From the NCBI RefSeq assembly GCF_024029915.1, contig NZ_CP097478.1, positions 496,001 through 560,000 on the forward strand: a stretch of DNA of 64,000 bases, in the 5' to 3' direction. Positions 38,651-48,340 of the stretch are shown in pieces. Source of the stretch: Fructilactobacillus ixorae. GTDB taxonomy: Bacteria; Bacillota; Bacilli; Lactobacillales; Lactobacillaceae. Numbering within the stretch: position 1 is the first letter of the stretch; the number at the start of each line of letters is the position of its first letter. The position numbers and the translations under genes are program-made. Under the pieces are notes generated by a model. That model was not told the origin of the DNA. It searched no databases and worked only from the letters and a program-made list of their open reading frames with translations.

Positions 38651-38679
38651 TTGACGAATTTGGGAAAGTTAAGTATATT
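38651..38679 (+). promoter_or_regulatory. Promoter of the valS T-box transcript
   Basis: TTGACG (38651-38656), 17-base spacer, TATATT (38674-38679). Confidence 0.8.
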
Positions 38680-38685
38680 ATGGAA

Positions 38686-38916
38686 CGAATACTAAATGCA
38701 GTGAGCAAGAGGCAGTCTGCGTCGTCATTTGTAGGGAGAGAACGCTAGTGAGAAGTTCTTAATGACTGGAGACTGTGTAGCTTGGGAGCAGGGATAGCAA
38801 CTTTGGTTGGTATCAACGGGTGCCACCGTTATTGGTTTAAGTTGGGATTAGATCATAATCCAATTTAGGTGGTACCGCGAGCATTCGTCCTATTGTAGGG
38901 ACGGGTGCTTTTTTTG
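38686..38916 (+). ncRNA. T-box riboswitch, valine specifier (GUA)
   Basis: The T-box sequence AGGTGGTACCGCG is at 38867-38879; its TGGT would pair with the tRNA end ACCA. In stem I, CAGTCT (38713-38718) pairs with AGACTG (38770-38775) and CAAG (38706-38709) with CTTG (38781-38784), leaving GTA (38777-38779) in the specifier loop, a valine codon that matches the valS downstream. The terminator GCATTCGTCC/GGGACGGGTGC plus T7 spans 38881-38915. Uncharged tRNA-Val should favour the antiterminator. Confidence 0.93.
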
Positions 38917-38949
38917 TAACTCGGAAAGATCAATAAATGAGGTGATTGC

Positions 38950-41631
38950 ATGGACAAGCAAACAGCAGAAGCAACAACTGAGATGTCAACGAAATTTGAT
39001 CCCCATGCCGTAGAGCATGGGATGTACCAAAAATGGGTTGACGAGGGCGTTTTTAAACCCAGTGGTGACCAACAGGCCCAACCCTATTCAATCGTGTTGC
39101 CCCCACCAAACGTGACGGGTAAGCTCCATTTAGGGCACGCGTGGAATACGACCTTGCAGGATATGTTAATCCGGCAAAAGCGGATGGAAGGCTACGATAC
39201 CCTGTGGCTGCCGGGCATGGATCATGCGGGGATTGCCACTCAAGCTAAAGTGGAGGCCATGTTACGGGAGAAAGGGATTTCTCGCTATGACCTTGGTCGT
39301 GAACGGTTCATCCAACAGGTTTGGGAGTGGAAGGATAAGTTTGCTGCTACGATTCACGAACAATGGGCGAAGCTCGGCCTCTCACTTGATTACGATCGCG
39401 AAACTTTTACCCTCGATGACGGGGTTTCAAAGGCCGTACGCAAGGTGTTCGTAGACCTCTACAATCAAGGACTGATTTATCGGGCTAAATACATCATTAA
39501 CTGGGATCCCCAAGCGCGAACGGCTTTGTCAGACATTGAGGTTGAACACCAAGATGATCAGGGCGCGTTTTACCACGTTAAGTACCAATTTACTGGGGAC
39601 ACGACCTTTAATGGCAAGGACTACATTGAAATCGCCACCACGCGGCCAGAAACCATGTTTGGGGACGTAGCGGTCGCCGTTAATCCAAGTGATGAGCGGT
39701 ACCAGGAGCTCGTAGGTAAAACGGTAATCGTCCCATTAGTTAACCGAGAAATTCACATTATTGCTGATCATTACGTTGATCCGGAGTTTGGGACGGGAAT
39801 GGTTAAAATCACGCCGGCTCACGATCCCAATGACTTTAAAGTTGGAAAGCGCCACGATTTAGCCGAAATTAACACGATGAATGAGGATGCCTCGCTCAAC
39901 GAAAACGCTGGCAAATACGAGGGAATGGACCGGTTTGTTGCGCGTGAAGCGATTGCCAAGGACTTGGAAGCTGAAGGAGCAATGTTGCGGGTAGAACCAA
40001 TCGTGCACTCGGTTGGCCACTCCGAACGGACTGGAGTGCAGGTGGAATCCCGGCTTTCAACCCAGTGGTTTGTTAAAATGAAGCCCCTGGCAGAAGCCGC
40101 GTTGAAAAACCAACAGACTGATGATGCCGTTAACTTCGTACCTGAACGCTTTGAAAAGACCTTTAGTCGGTGGATGGAAGACGTCCACGATTGGGTAATT
40201 TCGCGGCAGTTGTGGTGGGGACATCGGATTCCTGCTTGGTATCACAAAGAAACCGGGGAAATGTATGTTGGTGAAACAGCCCCGAAGGATCCGGAAAACT
40301 GGGTTCAGGATCCGGATGTGTTGGATACCTGGTTCTCGTCTGGATTATGGCCCTTTACGACGATGGGCTGGCCGGATACTGATGCTCCCGATTTTAAACG
40401 GTACTTCCCGACATCAACGATGGTCACGGGGTATGACTTGGTGTTCTTCTGGATTTCCCGGATGATTTTCTTGAGTCTCCACTTTACGGCCCGGCGGCCG
40501 TTCAAGGACGTGCTGTTGCACGGCCTTATTCGGGATGAACAGGGTCGGAAAATGAGTAAGTCCCTCGGAAACGGAATTGATCCCATGGATGTGATTGACC
40601 AGTACGGGGCGGATGCCCTCCGGTGGTCTCTATCAACGGGAACGACTCCCGGACAGGACGAACGGTTCAGTTACGATAAGATGGACGGCTCGTGGAAATT
40701 TGTGAATAAAATTTGGAACGCCAGTCGATACGTGATTATGAACCTAGGTGAGATGACCAAGCCGACCCTCCCATCCGCTTCCGAATGGAATCTGGCGGAC
40801 CGGTGGATCTTGGCACGGCTGAACCGTACGGTGGCACACGTGCGAGAAAACTACGATAAGTATAACTTTGGAGAGGCGAACCGCGCCCTGTACGATTTTA
40901 TTTGGAATGATTTTTGTGATTGGTACATCGAGATGAGTAAGGAAACGCTCACGGGAGATGACGAGCAGGCCAAAGCGAACACTCGCAACGTGCTTGCGTA
41001 CGTGTTGGATCAGTTCTTACGGCTCTTACATCCAGTGATGCCGTTTGTGACGGAAAAAATCTGGCTTTCAATGCCGCACGTCGGAAAATCATTAGTGACG
41101 GCCGCATATCCAGAAGTGCACGCGGACTTTGAGAATGCAACGGCTGAAAGTGACATGGCGCACCTGATCGAGATTATTAAAGCCATCCGTAACATTCGGG
41201 CCGAAGCGAATGCACCGTTGGGTCGGCCCGTGGACATTTTGATTAAGACGAACAATGCCGATTTGAAACGGGTCTTAGAAACCAACCGCGAATCCTTAGA
41301 ACGCTTTGGGCACCCGCGCCAACTTGAAATTGGACCAGACGTGGTTGCTCCGAACCTGGCAATGACGGCGGTCGTTACGGATGCTGAGATTAGCATTCCA
41401 CTGGCAGAACTAATTGATTTGCACGATGAAGTGCAACGCTTGACCAAGGAAGTCGAGAAGTTCCAAGCAGAAGTAAACCGCGCCACCAAGAAGCTCGCTA
41501 ACGAGAAGTTTGTGGCAAACGCTCCGGCAGAAGTAGTAGCCGAAGAACAGACGAAGCAAGCTGATAACGAGCAAAAATTGGCAGCAACACAACAACGCTT
41601 AGCCGAAGTGCAAGCTGCTTTAGCAGAATAA
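38950..41631 (+). CDS. valS: Valyl-tRNA synthetase
   Basis: Class I synthetase of 893 aa. HIGH-type motif [11 protein letters not shown]1 editing domain with [20 protein letters not shown] motif in [20 protein letters not shown] in the anticodon-binding part, and the C-terminal coiled coil characteristic of ValRS. Controlled by the T-box directly upstream. ATG follows GAGGTGATTGC. Confidence 0.97.
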   Translation: MDKQTAEATTEMSTKFDPHAVEHGMYQKWVDEGVFKPSGDQQAQPYSIVLPPPNVTGKLHLGHAWNTTLQDMLIRQKRMEGYDTLWLPGMDHAGIATQAKVEAMLREKGISRYDLGRERFIQQVWEWKDKFAATIHEQWAKLGLSLDYDRETFTLDDGVSKAVRKVFVDLYNQGLIYRAKYIINWDPQARTALSDIEVEHQDDQGAFYHVKYQFTGDTTFNGKDYIEIATTRPETMFGDVAVAVNPSDERYQELVGKTVIVPLVNREIHIIADHYVDPEFGTGMVKITPAHDPNDFKVGKRHDLAEINTMNEDASLNENAGKYEGMDRFVAREAIAKDLEAEGAMLRVEPIVHSVGHSERTGVQVESRLSTQWFVKMKPLAEAALKNQQTDDAVNFVPERFEKTFSRWMEDVHDWVISRQLWWGHRIPAWYHKETGEMYVGETAPKDPENWVQDPDVLDTWFSSGLWPFTTMGWPDTDAPDFKRYFPTSTMVTGYDLVFFWISRMIFLSLHFTARRPFKDVLLHGLIRDEQGRKMSKSLGNGIDPMDVIDQYGADALRWSLSTGTTPGQDERFSYDKMDGSWKFVNKIWNASRYVIMNLGEMTKPTLPSASEWNLADRWILARLNRTVAHVRENYDKYNFGEANRALYDFIWNDFCDWYIEMSKETLTGDDEQAKANTRNVLAYVLDQFLRLLHPVMPFVTEKIWLSMPHVGKSLVTAAYPEVHADFENATAESDMAHLIEIIKAIRNIRAEANAPLGRPVDILIKTNNADLKRVLETNRESLERFGHPRQLEIGPDVVAPNLAMTAVVTDAEISIPLAELIDLHDEVQRLTKEVEKFQAEVNRATKKLANEKFVANAPAEVVAEEQTKQADNEQKLAATQQRLAEVQAALAE

Positions 41632-41634
41632 CGC

Positions 41635-41666
41635 AAAACAAGTCCAGATGAGTCTGGGCTTGTTTT
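41635..41666 (+). terminator. Terminator after valS
   Basis: AAAACAAGTCCAGA pairs with TCTGGGCTTGTTTT (one wobble) around TGAG. Confidence 0.85.
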
Positions 41667-41680
41667 GGTAAGGAGTAAAA

Positions 41681-42985
41681 ATGATGACAGATTACCAGGC
41701 GGCCCTGCAATACATCCACAGCCGTCCGCGGATTCAAAAGGAAGCTTCCCAGCGTCGGATTAACGAGCTCTTGCGCCGCCTAGGCCATCCCGAACGGCAG
41801 CTTTCGACGATTCACGTGGTGGGGACCAATGGCAAGGGGTCCGTCGTGGCTTACTTACAACAATTATTACAGGTCAGCGGCCGCCGGGTGGGCACGTTTA
41901 CCTCTCCGTTTATCGTCCGTTTCAACGAACGGATGATGATTAATCGGACCCCCATTCCAGATGCCGAGTTAACCCGGCTAGTTGCCCACGTGAAACCACT
42001 GATAGCCGCGATGGAAGCCCAGGATTCGACCCTGGGACCCTCGGAATTTGAAGTGATTACCGCCCTGATGTATCAATACTTTAACGAGCAGGGGGTTGAC
42101 CTAGCAATTGTCGAGGCCGGAATCGGCGGCCAATCGGATTCGACGAACGTGGCCGATCGAGCGTTGTTAACCGTGATCACCACGATTGGACTGGATCACA
42201 TGCAGATTTTAGGGAACACGGTTGCAGCGATTGCGCGTGACAAAGCTGGGATGATTCGGAAGCAGGTTCCCACGGTGGTCGGCCGCCTCCCTGCGGAGGC
42301 CAATCACATCGTGCAGACAATTGCACAGCAGCGCCAAAGTCCTTTGTTTCAACTTGACCGGCAGTTTAGGTACCAGCCCCAAACGCGCACCAGTTTTTCC
42401 TTCCGGGATTCGCAGGGCATAATTCCGAATGTGCCTACACACATGCTGGGTGATTTTGAAATGGAAGACGCTGCGCTTGCGATTGCTGCGTTTCGGACGT
42501 TAAGTCAGACGACCTTGCAACTTGCTCCGGGGCAAAGTGCCCGCATAGTGCGCCAAGCAATCAGACAGACGCGCTGGCCGGGACGGATGGAAGTGGTCCA
42601 TGCCAATCCGAAAGTGTTACTGGATGGGGCCCATAATGTCTTGGCCATCAACCAGTTGTGTGAAACCCTGGCCGCGTTTCCCGAGCGCACCCTGAACGTG
42701 GTGTTTGCAGCGTTTGCTGACAAACAATTTCACCAAATGCGCACCCGGTTAGCGCAAGAACCGCGGGTGCACCTGTACCTAACGACGTTTCAAGGCAGCG
42801 GAACGCGGAAGAGCGCGCCGCTTCAACCAGCGGATGCGGTTACGGGGACGCTAATTCCGGAGTGGAAAACGGCCGTGCAGACCGCCATGCAAGCTACTCC
42901 GACCGACGGGATGACCATCGTGACCGGGTCCCTATTGTTTATTTCGACCGTGCGGAACTGGTTCTTGCAAGGAGATAAACCTTAA
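41681..42985 (+). CDS. folC: Folylpolyglutamate synthase / dihydrofolate synthase
   Basis: Adds glutamate to folates (and possibly to dihydropteroate) with ATP. The 434-aa Mur-ligase-like protein has the P-loop VVGTNGKGSVVAYL, TSPFIVRFNERM, EAGIGGQSDSTNV, and LLDGAHNVLA. It commonly follows valS in lactobacilli. Two adjacent ATGs (41681 and 41684) follow AAGGAG. Confidence 0.93.
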   Translation: MMTDYQAALQYIHSRPRIQKEASQRRINELLRRLGHPERQLSTIHVVGTNGKGSVVAYLQQLLQVSGRRVGTFTSPFIVRFNERMMINRTPIPDAELTRLVAHVKPLIAAMEAQDSTLGPSEFEVITALMYQYFNEQGVDLAIVEAGIGGQSDSTNVADRALLTVITTIGLDHMQILGNTVAAIARDKAGMIRKQVPTVVGRLPAEANHIVQTIAQQRQSPLFQLDRQFRYQPQTRTSFSFRDSQGIIPNVPTHMLGDFEMEDAALAIAAFRTLSQTTLQLAPGQSARIVRQAIRQTRWPGRMEVVHANPKVLLDGAHNVLAINQLCETLAAFPERTLNVVFAAFADKQFHQMRTRLAQEPRVHLYLTTFQGSGTRKSAPLQPADAVTGTLIPEWKTAVQTAMQATPTDGMTIVTGSLLFISTVRNWFLQGDKP

Positions 42986-43033
42986 AGAATTGCTAATAAT
43001 TTTAAACGGGAACCGTAACGGCACGCATTATGA

Positions 43034-43039
43034 TATACT
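43034..43039 (+). promoter_or_regulatory. Extended -10 promoter of mreB
   Basis: TGATATACT ending at 43039, 47 bases before the chosen mreB start; no clear -35. Confidence 0.45.
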
Positions 43040-43086
43040 GTGATTATTAAAAAGAAATTAAATCTTATCATAAAGGGATGAACGTT

Positions 43087-44091
43087 TTGTTTGGATTAGG
43101 AACTAAGAACATTGGCATCGATTTAGGGACTGCCAATACACTTGTATACGTCGAGGGAAAGGGAATCGTCCTCCGCGAACCTTCCGTTGTGGCCAAAAAT
43201 GCGAAAACGGGGGAAATTGTCGCAGTTGGAAACGAAGCCGAAGAAATGATTGGGCGGGCTCCAGCTAGTATTGAAGTTATTCGCCCCATGCGCGACGGTG
43301 TGATTGCGAACTATGACACAACCGTTACGATGCTGAAGTACTACATCGGCAAGGCCTTGGGAAATCGGAATGTGAAACCGTACGTGATGGTTTGTGTCCC
43401 AAGCGGCATTACAACCGTGGAAAAACGGGCCGTGATTGATGCCACCCGCGTGGCCGGTGCTCGGGACGCGTTCGTAATGGAAGAACCATTTGTAGCTGCG
43501 GTAGGAGCAGGGCTACCCGTAATGGATCCGACGGGAAGTATGGTGGTTGACATTGGTGGGGGAACCACAGATGTTGCTACCCTTTCCCTTGGGGGCATTG
43601 TTTCATCGCGTTCGATTCGGATGGCGGGTGACAAACTGGACGAAGCCATTGTGTCGTACGTTCGGAAAAACTACAACTTATTAATTGGAATCCCAACTGC
43701 AGAACAAGTTAAAATTAAAATTGGTTCGGCTTCGATTGAAAAAGCACGACAAATGGAAGGCGAAACGATTCGCGGTCGGGACTTGTTGACGGGCTTACCA
43801 AAGTCAACCGAAGTGACGGCGGAAGACGTGGCCACGGCCATTCACGAAGGCATTTTAGAGATTATTAATGCAATTAAAGAAACACTAGAAGCAACGTCTC
43901 CAGAAATTTCTGCGGACGTGGTGGACCACGGCATTGTGTTAACTGGTGGGGGCGCTTTAATCAAGAACCTCGATGAGGTCATTGCTGAAGCTACCAAGGT
44001 TCCCGTTAGTGTGGCTCAGGATCCATTGGATTGTGTGGCGATCGGAACCGGTGAATCATTAAAGAGCATGGAAGTCATGAAGAAAAAATAA
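43087..44091 (+). CDS. mreB: Rod shape-determining protein MreB
   Basis: Actin-like ATPase organising the elongation machinery. The 334-aa protein has [39 protein letters not shown] and [14 protein letters not shown] prefer the TTG at 43087 because AAAGGGAT lies 7-8 bases upstream and the protein then starts MFG as in other MreB; the ATG at 43078 is joined to the ribosome-binding site. First gene of mreBCD and second MreB paralogue of the window. Confidence 0.93.
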   Translation: MFGLGTKNIGIDLGTANTLVYVEGKGIVLREPSVVAKNAKTGEIVAVGNEAEEMIGRAPASIEVIRPMRDGVIANYDTTVTMLKYYIGKALGNRNVKPYVMVCVPSGITTVEKRAVIDATRVAGARDAFVMEEPFVAAVGAGLPVMDPTGSMVVDIGGGTTDVATLSLGGIVSSRSIRMAGDKLDEAIVSYVRKNYNLLIGIPTAEQVKIKIGSASIEKARQMEGETIRGRDLLTGLPKSTEVTAEDVATAIHEGILEIINAIKETLEATSPEISADVVDHGIVLTGGGALIKNLDEVIAEATKVPVSVAQDPLDCVAIGTGESLKSMEVMKKK

Positions 44092-44125
44092 AACAAATAA
44101 GCGGGCTCCCCCGCTTATTTGTTTT
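44091..44125 (+). terminator. Terminator between mreB and mreC
   Basis: AAACAAATAAGCGGG (44091-44105) pairs perfectly with CCCGCTTATTTGTTT (44110-44124) around CTCC, and the T-rich arm can end transcription. Confidence 0.75.
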
Positions 44126-44148
44126 ACAGCAGTGAATGGGAGATTGAT

Positions 44149-44994
44149 ATGCATAAGCTTTTTTCAAGCCGCAGTTTAGTGATTGTAGTGATTTGTTTAG
44201 TCCTAAGTGTCGGTTTAATTAGCGGAACGGTTGCAATTCGTAACCACCGTGCCACTCCACCGTTCTTACAAAGAATTGGCAATGATGTGGCTGGCATTGG
44301 AAATCAAACTCTGGGATTTCCGGTCGGCGTGGTCAATGGTTTTTTGGCAAATACCAATGATTTAATTAACACCTACCACGAAAATCGGATTTTGCAGGGG
44401 AAAGTGGATCAAATTGAAGCCACGCAAACCCAAAATAAGGCGCTTAGCACTGAAAATCAACAGCTAAAACGGCAACTGAAATTGGATAAAACCCTTACGG
44501 ATTACGCGACGGTGAATGCCAGTGTAATTGCTCGGACGCCCTCTAACTGGCAACAACAGCTAATTATTAACAAGGGGCGGGTCTCTGGCATCCAAAAGAA
44601 CATGCCGGTGGTAGTTAACCAAGGACTGATTGGTCGGATTAGTGAAGTTAATGACACCAATAGTAAGGTCGAGTTGATCACGGATAGTGGTGACGGAGCG
44701 AACCGGTTTGCGGTGGAAGTTGCTGGGGAAAAGGGCCCGATTGATGGGTTGATTTCTGGCTACGATAATGGTCGTAACGAACTCGAAATGGGGAGTTTAA
44801 CTTCCAAAGACAAGATTAAAAAGGGTGCCAAGGTTATGACCAATGGACTGGGTGGCACGACGCCAAAGGGTCTGTACGTTGGAAAAGTGACCGGAGTTTC
44901 GGGGGCTGCAAACGGAATCTCGGAACGGATTAACATTAAACCAGCCGCGGATACCCGGAGCATTGACGTAGTTTCTGTCCTCGGAAAGAAATAG
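44149..44994 (+). CDS. mreC: Rod shape-determining protein MreC
   Basis: Extracellular scaffold linking MreB/MreD to wall enzymes. The 281-aa protein has one N-terminal membrane helix (about residues 9-28), a coiled coil (about 75-105, ENRILQGKVDQIEATQ) and the two-barrel domain with NKGRVSGIQKNMPVV. ATG 44149 follows GGGAG; the upstream open frame lies in the terminator. Confidence 0.93.
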   Translation: MHKLFSSRSLVIVVICLVLSVGLISGTVAIRNHRATPPFLQRIGNDVAGIGNQTLGFPVGVVNGFLANTNDLINTYHENRILQGKVDQIEATQTQNKALSTENQQLKRQLKLDKTLTDYATVNASVIARTPSNWQQQLIINKGRVSGIQKNMPVVVNQGLIGRISEVNDTNSKVELITDSGDGANRFAVEVAGEKGPIDGLISGYDNGRNELEMGSLTSKDKIKKGAKVMTNGLGGTTPKGLYVGKVTGVSGAANGISERINIKPAADTRSIDVVSVLGKK

Positions 44995-45003
44995 GAGGAG
45001 CTC

Positions 45004-45528
45004 ATGATGAAGCGACGAAAACAGCATTTCCTGTTTCCAATCGGCTTAGTGATTGCCTTTGTCTTTGAGGGTTCGATCATGCACTTTTTTTCGACGCTCT
45101 TAGCCGGGACCTTTCCAATGGTTCCCTATTTGACCATGCTGTGGTTTGTGTATGCCATCCTGTTTGTCCGAGATTTGCACCAGTTACATTTATACTGGTG
45201 GGCCTTTGGAATTGGGATTGGATACGATTTGTATTACATTGGCGTCCTCGGGATTTATACCTTTATTTTTCCACTCATTGTGTACGTGACTAAGTTAATG
45301 ACGATGTACATTGAAGAGAACGTTGTTAGTGGAACCTTAATCTATCTGATTGATGTGATTATTGTGTTAATATTAGGTTACGGGGCCGGACGAATTGCGC
45401 ACCTGGTTTACTTCTCGGGGGTGCATTTCATGGCCTTTGCGTTTGGTCCAACGATTCTGCTGAATCTAATCATCTTTTTATTGTTGTATTATCCAGTGAG
45501 TTTGTTGTTTGACCAATATCGATCATAG
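45004..45528 (+). CDS. mreD: Rod shape-determining protein MreD
   Basis: A 174-aa integral membrane protein with five or six helices and FGIGIGYDLYYIGVLGIYTFIF-type MreD features, of which GYDLYYIGVLG is the clearest. Follows mreC by 9 bases with GGAGGAG before two ATGs. Confidence 0.9.
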   Translation: MMKRRKQHFLFPIGLVIAFVFEGSIMHFFSTLLAGTFPMVPYLTMLWFVYAILFVRDLHQLHLYWWAFGIGIGYDLYYIGVLGIYTFIFPLIVYVTKLMTMYIEENVVSGTLIYLIDVIIVLILGYGAGRIAHLVYFSGVHFMAFAFGPTILLNLIIFLLLYYPVSLLFDQYRS

Positions 45529-45541
45529 GAGTTCTCGACGT

Positions 45542-46219
45542 ATGAAAAGTGTAACGTTAAAGGGAAGCCAAACGGGCTTTCAAGTTATTATTGATGATGA
45601 AGCTGATTTTCACCAGGCAATCCACGAATTTCATGAATTGATGAACCAGTTGGCAACCAAGAATCGCGAATCGGCTGCCACTCAAATCGGCTTTACAATT
45701 TTGTCAGGGAATCGGGCCCTGTCTGCGGATCAAAAGCAGGAGCTCCGCGATATCACGGGCAAGTATGGCAACTTAGTGATTACTGCCTTTCAGGCCAACG
45801 TAATGTCAAACGACGAGGCCTACCATCTGCGTGATGAAAATCGGGTGACGATTATTGATCAGACGATTCGCAACGGTCAGGACCTCCGGGTTAAGGGAGA
45901 CGTCCTGTTTCTAGGAACGATTCACCGGGGCGGTCGGCTCATTACCAATGGGAACCTCTTTAGTATGGGCAAGGTGGAAGGCATCGTCCAGGTGGGGTTT
46001 CCGGTTGATGAGAGTAAACTGGCCATTGGAGATTTTCACGAAGCCCAACAGGTCCGGATCGGCGAACAAATTGAAATCATCGCTGACCAAAAGGAACCGT
46101 TAGCAGCTGATGTGCGAACGGTTGTGCACGTTAATAATTTGCATAGTATTGATTACAGTAATTTGGATAACATTAAAGCAATTAGTCCAAAATTCTTTAG
46201 TAGAATTGGAGGAATCTAA
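45542..46219 (+). CDS. minC: Septum site-determining protein MinC
   Basis: FtsZ assembly inhibitor recruited by MinD. The 225-aa protein has an N-terminal FtsZ-inhibiting domain and the C-terminal beta-helix domain with QTIRNGQDLRVKGDVLFLG, HRGGRLITNGNLFSMGKVEG and a Pro-Val-Asp-rich loop. ATG 45542 follows AGGAG; the frame opens earlier inside mreD. Confidence 0.93.
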   Translation: MKSVTLKGSQTGFQVIIDDEADFHQAIHEFHELMNQLATKNRESAATQIGFTILSGNRALSADQKQELRDITGKYGNLVITAFQANVMSNDEAYHLRDENRVTIIDQTIRNGQDLRVKGDVLFLGTIHRGGRLITNGNLFSMGKVEGIVQVGFPVDESKLAIGDFHEAQQVRIGEQIEIIADQKEPLAADVRTVVHVNNLHSIDYSNLDNIKAISPKFFSRIGGI

Positions 46220-46221
46220 CG

Positions 46222-47019
46222 ATGGGTGAAGCAATTGTGATCACATCTGGAAAAGGTGGGGTCGGGAAAACCACAACTTCCGCCAACTTAGGAACCGCCC
46301 TTGCCCTCATGGGGAAAAAGGTCTGTCTAATGGATTTAGACATTGGTTTACGGAACCTCGATGTGGTCCTCGGGTTGGATAACCGGATTATGTACGACAT
46401 TGTTGACGTCGCGGACGAGCGGGTTCCCTTGTTCAAGGCTCTGGTAAAAGACAAGCGGTTTGACGGGAACCTGTATTTATTACCAGCCGCCCAAAACACC
46501 GATAAGAACGCTTTAAACGAGGATCAGGTTAAAAATATGGTGGCGGAATTAAAGCCACAGTTCGATTACGTTTTGATTGATTGTCCAGCCGGAATTGAAC
46601 AGGGCTTTTTAAATGCCGTGGCCGGTGCGGATAGCGCCATCATTGTCACCACGCCCGAGATTTCGGCGGTTCGGGATGCTGATCGGGTGGTTGGTCTCTT
46701 AGAGAAGCACCCTTTAAAAGAGCCTCCACGGCTAATTATTAATCGGATTCGGCCTAACATGATGGATAATGGAGACGTGATGGACGTTGACGAAATTACC
46801 CACCATTTAGGGGTAAAGCTACTTGGAATCGTGATCGATGATGATGAAGTGATCAAAACATCTAACCATGGCGAACCAATCGTCTTAAGTTCGGATCACT
46901 TGGCAGCCAAAAGTTACCAAAATATCGCCCGACGGGTAACCGGTGAAACGGTGCCGTTGATGCCGATTAAAACGGCGCGCCCAAGTTTTTGGAATCGTCT
47001 AAAACATCTGTTCAAGTAG
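46222..47019 (+). CDS. minD: Septum site-determining ATPase MinD
   Basis: ParA-type ATPase (265 aa) that carries MinC on the membrane. Deviant Walker A SGKGGVGKTTTSANLG, DLDIGLRNLD, DCPAGIEQGF, and a C-terminal amphipathic membrane-targeting helix (SFWNRLKHLFK). Two bases after minC. No minE is present, as in most Gram-positives. Confidence 0.95.
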   Translation: MGEAIVITSGKGGVGKTTTSANLGTALALMGKKVCLMDLDIGLRNLDVVLGLDNRIMYDIVDVADERVPLFKALVKDKRFDGNLYLLPAAQNTDKNALNEDQVKNMVAELKPQFDYVLIDCPAGIEQGFLNAVAGADSAIIVTTPEISAVRDADRVVGLLEKHPLKEPPRLIINRIRPNMMDNGDVMDVDEITHHLGVKLLGIVIDDDEVIKTSNHGEPIVLSSDHLAAKSYQNIARRVTGETVPLMPIKTARPSFWNRLKHLFK

Positions 47020-47020
47020 G

Positions 47021-47052
47021 AAAAAACCCTTAGAGTTTTCTAAGGGTTTTTT
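47021..47052 (+). terminator. Terminator after minD
   Basis: AAAAAACCCTTAG pairs with CTAAGGGTTTTTT. Confidence 0.88.
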
Positions 47053-47065
47053 AATTGGAGGAAAT

Positions 47066-48340
47066 ATGGAAACCACACAGACCGAACGGTTACATGTAAC
47101 GCAGCAACCAGGCGCAAAATTTAAAACGACGACCGTTGCCATTGACTTTGTGGCGCCCTTCGCCCAGCAGAAGCTGGAACAGCGCCTGTTGCTCGCGGAA
47201 TTAATGGAAAACTATAGTGAACACTATCCCAGTAAGCTGGCGGTCGCACGCCGGTTGGCCGAACTATATGGCGCCCAGTTTGGCACCTCCGTTTTTCGAA
47301 TGGGGCAGCAGGCGGTTGTGCGTTTTTTGATTAGTTTTGCTGACGAACAGTACTTGCCGACCAGCGTTGACTTAAGTCAGCAAATTGCCGCGTTTTTGCG
47401 GGAAATGATTTGGCACCCGTGGTTCGTGCAGGGACAGTTTCCAGAACGGGTCTTTCGTTTGCACCAGCAGAACGTAGTTAATTACGTACGTAATCTTGAT
47501 GACGACAAGAAGTATTATGTTGGGCGCGAGCTCCAACGGTTGTACTTTACGGATGATCCGGCGCTGGGGCAGAGTATCTTTGGCAGGGTGTCCCGGTTAG
47601 CAGCGCTCTCTAACGCCGCGGTGGCTGATTATTATCAGGAGATGTTAACCACTAATTCGGTGTTTGTATCGGCACTTGGAAGTTCAGCTCAGGCGGTCGT
47701 AACTGCTTTGCAACCGGACTTAGCTTCTTTAACTGGCCCAGCGCCCGTGCCTCTCCGCTTGGTGCCTTACAAACCAGCTCAGCTCCAGGTTGGTTCAAAA
47801 CGGGTGGCACAACAACAATCGTTATACCAACAAGCGTACGCGCTTCCCATTTTACGGACGGATTCCGCGTACCCCGCCGCAGTTGTTATGAATGGGTTGC
47901 TAGGCGGGACGGCGGTGTCGTTAATGTTTCATGACATTCGGGAACGTGAAAGCCTTGTGTACTATATCAATAGTAACTATAACGCGCTCCTGGGTGAAGT
48001 GACCATCCAAAGTGGGATTGACGGGCACCACCAGGCCCGCGTGCAGGAATTAATTCAACAGGAGATAGCACGATTGATCGACCAAACTTACTCAGACGAA
48101 GATTTAGCCCGCGTTAAACAGGTGCTCGTGTCAAACTTCAGGAGTAAGGACGATAGTCCCCGGCGCTTGCTTAACCAACAGGTGCTAACCGCCATGTTTG
48201 GGACCCAACCGAACGCGGACTGGGAGGCAAAGCTCAACCAGGTTTCGAAAGCAGAGATTAGTGCAGTTGCTCAAAAGCTCCAGCTGCGGGCGAGCTTCTT
48301 TTTGAAAGGGGATTCTGATGCAGAAACAAAGTTACCCTAA
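47066..48340 (+). CDS. yfmF: M16 peptidase-like protein YfmF (non-catalytic partner)
   Basis: A 424-aa M16-fold protein with RRLAELYGAQFGTSVFRMGQ near residue 65 and IRERESLVYYINSNYNA in the second half. The HXXEH zinc motif is absent, so it is probably the inactive half of a heterodimer with the next gene product. In Bacillus subtilis YfmF and YfmH are linked to 5-aminopentanol modification of elongation factor P. Overlaps yfmH by 23 bases. Confidence 0.88.
   Translation: METTQTERLHVTQQPGAKFKTTTVAIDFVAPFAQQKLEQRLLLAELMENYSEHYPSKLAVARRLAELYGAQFGTSVFRMGQQAVVRFLISFADEQYLPTSVDLSQQIAAFLREMIWHPWFVQGQFPERVFRLHQQNVVNYVRNLDDDKKYYVGRELQRLYFTDDPALGQSIFGRVSRLAALSNAAVADYYQEMLTTNSVFVSALGSSAQAVVTALQPDLASLTGPAPVPLRLVPYKPAQLQVGSKRVAQQQSLYQQAYALPILRTDSAYPAAVVMNGLLGGTAVSLMFHDIRERESLVYYINSNYNALLGEVTIQSGIDGHHQARVQELIQQEIARLIDQTYSDEDLARVKQVLVSNFRSKDDSPRRLLNQQVLTAMFGTQPNADWEAKLNQVSKAEISAVAQKLQLRASFFLKGDSDAETKLP

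Noticed and set aside
41010-41636. 208-codon open frame antisense to valS
   Set aside because: It mirrors the valS coiled-coil codons and has no ribosome-binding site or recognisable domain.
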